49,423 bases of DNA from Cytidiella melzeri (lineage: Eukaryota > Basidiomycota > Agaricomycetes > Polyporales > Irpicaceae). This document shows positions 43,674 to 49,423 of this stretch, piece after piece. The stretch's first letter is position 1, and each line of letters opens with the position of its first letter. The notes below the pieces were generated by a model. It was not told the origin of the DNA, made no database searches, and saw nothing but the letters and a program-made list of their open reading frames with translations. The stretch lies in the NCBI GenBank assembly GCA_022592445.1, contig JABYQR010000325.1:1-49423 (forward strand), in the 5' to 3' direction. The translations under genes and the position numbers were made by a program.

Positions 43674-43847
43674 TTTTAACAAGGTATCAGGAGAGTTGTG
43701 AGCGTTGAGAGAGAAGACTGAGGTGGTGGTCACACAGAGAGTTGGGGATCAAAAGCGATAGCAGTGCATTGATCAAAGTAAGTCTTATATACGGTAACTA
43801 CGGCGCTAAGCGCGCGCTAAGTAGTACGAAGACAGAATAGTTAAACA
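43674..43847 (-). repeat. Copia 2 5' LTR
   Basis: 174 bp, TGTTTAACTATTCTG to CTTGTTAAAA on the minus strand; identical to the 3' LTR by eye. Confidence 0.93.
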
Positions 43848-44300
43848 GATCTACACGTAATGCACAGTTCGTGAGTACGATGGAGGAGATTAATGCGCAG
43901 GCTGCAAGCCGTACCTTGGCTGTGATCTCAGCTGGCACAATGCTGTACTGCTGGAATGTCGCCTTCCGGTTGGTAAAATACCCCTGGTACAGTCTGCGCA
44001 CAGTGTGTCAATCACGATAAATACCTCACGCTGGTGCTTTACTTACACCTTGTCACCCACAACGAATCCTATTACATCTTCTCCCACTTCCTTGACGACG
44101 CCAGCAGCATCGATTCCCAAAATCGCAGGGTAGTCAGTGCGAAAGTAACCTGTTGCCTGAATTTTCCAGTCGACAGGATTGAGACCGGCGGCCTTGATCT
44201 CTACAAGAAGTTCTCCACGGCCAGGCTTGTAAACTTCAATGTCGCGGACAGCGTAGCTGCCTTGTTTCTCTAGAAGGAAGATGGCTTTCTGCGTAGACAT

Positions 44301-44480
44301 TATGGCAAGCGGCGGGTGATCGAGGAGGAGTTATTCTCTCCCGTTGCTATTCATATAGCACGACGGCCCACTGACGGTGACTGTTCTCGAACTCGGTGGA
44401 AGACATGAGTCAGCATTTGTGCTGGCGATGTCGCAGTGCATATTCGCTGATTCAGCCAGCAGAAGGCGCCATTATCATCG
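44301..44480 (-). promoter_or_regulatory. Copy B promoter region
   Basis: Conserved with the copy C promoter: a CATATAG TATA-like site about 50 bp upstream of the ATG, the block CGGTTCTCGAACTCGGTGGA (with small changes) and TGAGTCAGC at 44406-44414, about 106 bp from the ATG, followed by a conserved GCTGATTCAGCC palindrome. TGAGTCAGC resembles bZIP oxidative-stress sites. Confidence 0.5.
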
Positions 44481-44520
44481 CGTTAGTCATTCTCGGTACC
44501 AGATGTCTTGGCTGAATTTC

Positions 44521-45034
44521 CTAATGAGGCAGGAGGCAGCAAGACAGGAGACAAGGAACGAAGCGTAGACGGTTCTCTTCTTTGTCTTTCTTCGAATCTT
44601 CTTGTCACCTTCTGCCTCCTGAAGAAGAAACACCAGGGCGTCTCGGACGTTCTGGTGGGATATCCTAATGGAGGTTCTATGGAGAGAAGACGCACGATGA
44701 TATCCTCTCGCGTAGATCCTTCTCGCACGATGCGGCACCGCCTTACGTCGACATCACGACCAAGTGAAAGTCGCAGACGTTGTGAGGCGCGGTGCTGATG
44801 CTCAACAAGGAAGAAGGAGGTAGAAATGGCAAGAGCATGGTCGAAAAGGTCGAGGGTTTGGTGGGTGGTGTCGGACACAAGTGTTTGCTGAGACATCTGA
44901 TAAGCTAGCTGCAGACGCACCGGAGGACAGATGAACTAAACAGCATGTAGTTGTGTCGAGACCAGTATCATGTGAAAGACGCATAAGTACCTGTCTCAGG
45001 GGAATTTCAAACCTTTGAGATATTGTATCTTCGT
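44521..45034. other. Spacer between MDR copies B and C
   Basis: There is an open frame of 145 codons on the minus strand (44483-44920, containing LDLFDHALAISTSFFLVEHQ) and hints of an intron, but I could not build a phase-consistent gene and recognise no domain. Confidence 0.3.
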
Positions 45035-45238
45035 TCGTGCAACAAACCCTGAGCCACTCAGGTCAAAGGTTGACTGCAAGAGGATCAACCAAACACAAGA
45101 ATGAACCCTACAGTCTGATGCTATTATCGGAATGCCGAACAAGATACTGCTAGCACCACCAAGTCTTTCGGTTTCGAGGTACTCACATGACTACATATTA
45201 CATTAGCGATTGAAACTTCCGCTTGTTCATTACTTCTC

Positions 45239-46510
45239 CTATGGCTGTGCTACAAGCTTCGTCGCACTAACCTTGCCCGACTTCAGCTTCTCCAGCGCGT
45301 CCGGAATACCAGCGAGGCCATTCGGAACGATCTCAACATTGTTGGGCTATACAACGACCAAAAATGTTATTAGCAAGTGTCTCACAAAAAATCAGAATCG
45401 CTGAAGCTCACCTTCACTTCCCGCTCTCGAGCAACCCTGTCAAACTCTTGTACAAGCTGACGCCGGGTCGCTCTCTGATTCGGGTCGTGCACCGACCCGA
45501 ACACTTGTACGACCTCCTTCGTGTTATCGACTTTGCTTTCCTCGATGGCAAAAGGGAGAACGAGGATGAAGCTGCCTCCTGGTGCAAGCACCTCGTATGC
45601 TTCATCCTGTGTGGCTTTCTCGGATATGGCATCGTAGACGACCTTAATTGGGTCTGACGTGATAGCCTTGACAGCGGAGACGAGAGGGGTGTTGCGATCG
45701 ATGACATGGGTTGCACCGAGGGATTTGACGAACGAGGCGTTGTGTGACGAGGCGGTGGTGATTATAGGAGAGAAGCCTGAGAGCTTTGCGAGTTGCAGGA
45801 CTTTAGAATCAGCGCAGAAGGTAAGTGAGGTGTCCTACGAATGATATCGTGATAGACTTGCCTTGTTGACCAAACTGCAGAAGATCCGCCTATGACGAGG
45901 ATAGGCTGGCCGCTATATTTGCCACGACCTCCCTCTTCCATGCTGGGTGGAGACCCGCACCACCACGTCCGGGAGGTGCAACCTTTTTGCTGTACAATCC
46001 GAAAGCGGCGGTCGCGAGAACAAGTGGAACAGTCGACGCCTGCTCAAAGGAGATGTTTGAAGGGATCTACACGTCATGCACAGTTCGTGAGTGCGATGGA
46101 GGAGAATTGATGCGCAGGCTGCAAGCCGTACCTTGGCTGTGATCTCAGCTGGCACGATGCTGTACTGCTGGAATGTCGCCTTCGGGTGGTGAAATACCCT
46201 TGTACAGTCTGCGCACAGTGTGTCAATCATGATAATCAACCGACGCTGGTGCTGTACTTACACCTTGTCACCCACAGCAATCCTGTCACACCTTCGCCTA
46301 CTTCCTTGACGACGCAGCAGCATCGGTCCCCAAATCGCAGGGTAATCGGTGAGAAAATAGCCGGATGACTGGATCTTCCAGTCGACAGGGTTGAGGGCGG
46401 TGGCCTTGATCTCTACCAGAAGTTCTCCAGGGCCAGCTTATAAACTTCGATATCACGGACAGCGTAGCTGCCTTGTTCTCTAGAAGGAGGAGGGCTTTCT
46501 GCGTAGACAT
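45239..46510 (-). pseudogene. MDR oxidoreductase copy C, frame-broken
   Basis: The same five-exon plan as copies A and B, ending VSATKLVAQP then TAG at 45239-45241, two codons earlier than in A and B. Exon 1 starts MSTQKALLLLENK, then loses the frame: GAGAACAAGG here against GAGAAACAAGG in B, followed by further single-base losses at CCTGG and in the IDAAG region. Exon 2 is also short. Exon 4 carries a +1 and a later -1 change that cancel, giving an alternative run of residues (RRQLVQEFDRVARE). Intron 3 has a GC donor (AAG|GCAAGT). It could be a true pseudogene or an intact gene with consensus errors in homopolymers. Confidence 0.8.
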
Positions 46511-46705
46511 ACTGGGAGGTGGGTGAACGAGGAGGATTCAAGGACATTGTCTCTGCCGTGCCAGGTGTTATATACCACGACATCCCACAGCGCGACGGTT
46601 CTCGAACTCGGTGGAAGAGGTGAGTCAGCGTTCGTACTGGCGATGTGCATGTTCGCTGATTCAGCCGGCAGAAGGCGTCATGAGCATCGCGTCATCCTTT
46701 GCCGT
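46511..46705 (-). promoter_or_regulatory. Copy C promoter region
   Basis: Collinear with the copy B promoter, including a GTTATATACC TATA-like site, the block GGTTCTCGAACTCGGTGGAA and TGAGTCAGC at 46621-46629, about 111 bp from the ATG. Confidence 0.5.
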
Positions 46706-47307
46706 GTTGCCCCATCATGTCTAATCGCTGCGCCACGATGCCCTTCCCTACCAAACTAGGCAAAGCCATCACTCAACTGCGAGCACAAAAGCACACTGTC
46801 ATGGACGATAGCTTCATGAGCGCGAGTTTGCAATGCGCGAAAGAATCAAAAATTAACAGATTAGCTCTCGTCAACCTTCAAAGCCGTCTTCGATTTGGCG
46901 GGACCATACGCCTTACGACTGCATCCAAATGGCGCATCCAGTAGTCGTGAGCAATCTCGGGGGCTACATCTCGGAGGTAAACTGGGCAAGTTGATAACCC
47001 AGAGTTAATAACCAGGGTTAATAACCTGTATAGTCAGTGGTGGTCGGGTTATATCTATGTTGTCACTTGATACTAGAGCATGTTGTCATCCCGAGACCGT
47101 CCAGTGAGCTTCAGCAAAAATGGCTGTCTGACAACTCGCCCTCGTCGCTGAGGTCTGCCATGCACGGGCTTGGCACGGGTAATCTTCAATGAGAGGTGTG
47201 CATTGTGCGAATCGCGATGGCGCTGGGCATGGACCACGTGATCAATCGCTTGATTTGAATCTGGCACACTGTTTGGCGGGCGGTCTCAATCTCTCAGTAC
47301 TCTCACC
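46706..47307. other. Spacer without recognisable genes
   Basis: It contains a GTTAATAACC-type repeat around 46995-47025 (CCAGAGTTAATAACCAGGG then TTAATAACCTG), upstream of the BTB gene. No other feature was seen. Confidence 0.4.
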
Positions 47308-48423
47308 ATGGCTCTCGACTCGGGGAGCATCGTTCAGCACCCAAACATTTGGTTTGAGGACGGCAATGTTGTCCTTGTAGCAAAAAGAGTACAGGATTCC
47401 GCGTCCACCGCGGTGTGCTCGCGCGCCATTCTGACGTGTTTCGAGACATGTTTTTGGTGCCACAGCCAGCGAATGGCGAGATGCTTCAAGATTGTCCTGT
47501 GATTCGCCTGGCGGATGACAATCCTGATGAGGTAGCCGCGTGCTCAACATTCTTATGATCAAAGAGGATACTGGTACGTCCTGGTGATGTTTATATTGGT
47601 ATGACCCTCATTATACCCAAAGCTTCTACAAAGAGCATCTGCAAGTCCCCCTTACGACGATCGCCGCTGCGCTTCGGGTGGGCACTAAATATGCATTTGA
47701 CGCAATCCGAGAAGAGGCTCTACGTCGGATCTCCGTGTGCTACCCGAAGGACCTTGCATACTTGCACGTTTGTAAACCTGACGATGAAGATACTGCATGC
47801 TCTGCATCCTGGGGAAACACCGATTGTATCGCCATTTTCCACCTTGCTCGTCAGCTTGGTTTGGATGACATTATACCTGCGGCGTTGTACAAGTGTGCCT
47901 TTGGGCCTTCCGTTAAAGAGCTTTTCGCGCTACAGCCGATCACGCGGTGGCGGACTTCATATACTCTCCCTCTCAGAGCTGAAGGATTGCATGCAGGCTC
48001 GCGAGGATTTGTTATTAGACAACCTCCGTTTTTACAATAATATCTTAAACACCGATCCGAGTCCGGTATGTCCTCACAAGTTATTGAAAGACCGATCACC
48101 GTGCGTCCAAACGATGAAGACTATGTCCTACGATGCCCTTTGCCTTCACTTGTGGACTCCTCCAGGATCTGTACCACTCGTGGAATCTTTTGGATACAAG
48201 CTACTCGGCAGACAATGCTAGGACATCGAGACCGACTCACCTATGTCAAACCTGTGTCACGTATCTTCAAGAAGACTATCGCAAGGAACGCAAAACTATC
48301 TGGTCGGAGCTACGAGCGCGTTACTGCTCTATGCTTTCAAGTCCGTCCACGAAGTCTCGAATCAGGAATGCTTCTGACAAAACACTTTTCAGGCCGAAAC
48401 TGCCACGACGACACAATGTCTGA
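47308..48423 (+). pseudogene. BTB/POZ domain protein, frame-broken
   Basis: It begins MALDSGSIVQHPNIWFEDGN and VVLVAKRVQ, then, after a one-base shift, FRVHRGVLARHSDVFRDMF and PVIRLADD, the BTB core usual in the large Agaricomycete family of such proteins. A 50-nt intron (GTACGT..CAAAG, about 47573-47622) leads to FYKEHLQVPLTTIAAALRVG and KYAFDAIREEALRRI. Further shifts occur near 47930 and after 48130, where LCQTCVTYLQEDYRKERKTI matches the typical C-terminal LC..C.......ER...W block. Three or four single-base shifts either make it a pseudogene or reflect sequence errors, as in the neighbouring MDR copy C. BTB proteins usually mediate protein interactions, for example with cullin ligases. 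Confidence 0.65.
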
Positions 48424-49423
48424 TTAACCCCTGGTATCAAAATGCGCAAGATTGCGTCGTACTGCTCAATCGTGCGTTGAGTGCGCGAAGCCTATTGATC
48501 GAGAGCAAACTAACCGACCGTTCGCAGTCACCAGAGACCGAAGAAGACATCGCGCCAGTCAGTGGCGTAATTGTTTATATTTGCCTTTGTACCTATATTC
48601 AGGACGGCGCAGGACGGAATATAAAAAAATGCGGGTATTGCTACTGTGGACGAATAAAAACCGAAAGACGTTGTAGGGCGATAAGGAATGGACGACTGTT
48701 CGACACACGGTGAAGAAAGAACAGTGGAAAATGACTTGTGGTGAGGCTGGTGTTAGTACAACAATGACTGCGCGAATATCGGTACAAAAGACAAGCAAAC
48801 AGAAAGAAAAACACTGTTGCACGACGAGAATAAAAACGGAGAGATACGAACAGGTGTTGGCAGAAAGACAGCTATGGGGACAAAGAGAAGAGAGAGATGT
48901 GGGGAATGGATAGTATACAAGATGGCAAGTTGATCCAAAGTAAATCATGTGAGGTCATGTAGCTCGTCCAGAGTTCGTATATGGGTTGTGAGCGATCCTA
49001 GACGAAGCATGATGAGGACGCATTGGCGGACCATCCGACTATGCCCAAGCAAAATCGTTCCACCAAGTGTGCTCTGCCCCTCGTACTCTCCATTCCGATA
49101 CGCCCCTTACCGAAGCAGCGTAGATGTACTCCCCGGATGGGTCAAAACAGGTTCCGGCAAGATCCACCTCAGCCTCTGGTCAGGCCGAATCAGCTAGCCG
49201 TCGAGTTCGCCGCAAGCCCTGCGACGACCCTCGACGCGTCATATACGGCCCACTAGACTCGCGTCTTTCAAGGAGCGAAGCGCGACGTGTAGCGTCCAAC
49301 CGTGATTGAGGCAGTCGAAGATGAGGACTGCGCAGTGTGTTGTAGATGTTTGTGTCTGTGACTGCGATGACGATTGCGCCCGAGCATTAGACGCGGGTGA
49401 AGGGGGACGATGCACGAGAGGGG
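48424..49423. other. Right-hand end without a supported gene
   Basis: Short open frames on both strands (for example 48559-48948 minus, Ser/Leu-rich, and 49023-49256 plus) have no recognisable domain, signal or splice pattern. No tRNA or repeat was recognised. Confidence 0.45.

Larger units (their letters stand above)
38594..43847 (-). mobile_element. Young Ty1/copia element (copy 2), 5254 bp
   Basis: Full structure on the minus strand: 174-bp LTRs (43674-43847 and 38594-38767) that I read as identical, primer-binding site GGTTATGAGCCCC, gag from 43605, a 1066-codon pol frame and purine tract GAAGGGGAG (38768-38776). A 5-bp duplication GATCT flanks it. LTR tips are TGTTTAAC..GTTAAAA, so the 3' tip lacks the usual CA. 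Identical LTRs point to recent insertion. gag is broken in several places although pol is open. Confidence 0.95.
38589..43852. other. Target-site duplication of copia 2 (GATCT)
   Basis: GATCT at 38589-38593 and 43848-43852 brackets the element. On the gene strand it reads AGATC, where AG is the 3' splice acceptor of intron 2 and ATC the first codon of exon 3, so both copies carry a potential acceptor. Confidence 0.92.
37766..44300 (-). pseudogene. MDR oxidoreductase copy B, split by copia 2
   Basis: Exons 44047-44300, 43915-43993, exon 3 (43848-43850 plus 38387-38588), 37950-38324 and 37766-37882 mirror copy A. It begins MSTQKAIFLLEKQGSYAV and ends LVAQPWEK, with NAD(P) motif ILVIGGSSAVGQQ. 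Copia 2 sits three bases into exon 3. Exon 4 is 14 bases shorter than in A: the DNA encodes VSLYKSLTGLLESGEVK only in a frame one base off from the preceding part, so the gene would be frameshifted even without the insertion. Intron 3 has a GC donor (AAG|GCAGGT). Homology to copy C extends through the promoter and about 150 bp past the stop. Confidence 0.85.

Noticed and set aside
44483..44920. 145-codon minus-strand frame between MDR B and C
   Set aside because: The possible intron near 44660-44750 could not be made phase-consistent, and no domain is visible.
46980..47040. GTTAATAACC repeats as telomeric sequence
   Set aside because: Only a few irregular copies that do not match the TTAGGG unit of fungal telomeres.
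48424..49423. Search for a tRNA, rRNA or gene in the right end
   Set aside because: No cloverleaf-like or conserved RNA sequence and no coherent protein frame was seen.

Overview
The window looks like nuclear DNA from a filamentous basidiomycete, most likely an Agaricomycete. Genes are split by very short introns (about 43-68 nt), mostly GT..AG with a few GC..AG. The transposon set is typical of mushroom genomes: Ty1/copia elements, a decayed Helitron, a PIF/Harbinger transposon and solo LTRs. The host proteins also fit: small secreted proteins, a C2H2 factor, an alpha/beta hydrolase, zinc-free quinone-oxidoreductase-like MDR proteins, a BTB/POZ protein, a GMC oxidoreductase and an MFS sugar transporter. 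I built exon models by eye from reading frames, splice sites and phase; no database search was possible.

Layout. 1-2007: no gene I can support. 2008-3617 (-): Ser/Pro-rich protein of unknown function. 3813-4228: MITE with TAA target duplications. 5196-5620 (-) and 11174-11868 (-): two small secreted proteins that share a promoter, 5' leader and 5'-UTR intron; a third, orphan copy of that leader lies at 10310-10520. Between them, at about 5926-9990, sits an apparently intact Harbinger transposon with a Myb/SANT-like protein (+) and a DDE transposase (-) arranged tail to tail. 12699-13654 (-): two-finger C2H2 protein. 14759-15628 (+): alpha/beta hydrolase. 15893-17174 (-): intact MDR oxidoreductase, copy A.

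17.2-37.6 kb is a transposon-rich, gene-poor, more AT-rich stretch. It holds Helitron remnants with a Pif1-type helicase split by a 758-bp solo LTR, the 3' part of an MFS sugar transporter, a multi-exon GMC oxidoreductase relic ending next to a 72-nt near-perfect palindrome, minisatellites, a small inverted-repeat element, and an old copia element (31417-37288). That copia carries a nested 758-bp solo LTR and is flanked by 204-bp direct repeats instead of a 5-bp target duplication.

37.7-46.5 kb: MDR copies B and C, a tandem duplication. B is split by a young copia element (38594-43847) with identical 174-bp LTRs; it landed three bases into an exon and duplicated the splice acceptor. C carries several small frame breaks. 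47308-48423 (+): BTB/POZ gene with frame breaks. 48424-49423: nothing supported.

I found no clearly new multi-gene system. The best candidates for follow-up are the shared leader joined to different secreted proteins, the 204-bp duplication exactly abutting the old copia, the copia insertion that duplicates a splice acceptor, and the run of host gene fragments beside the Helitron helicase.
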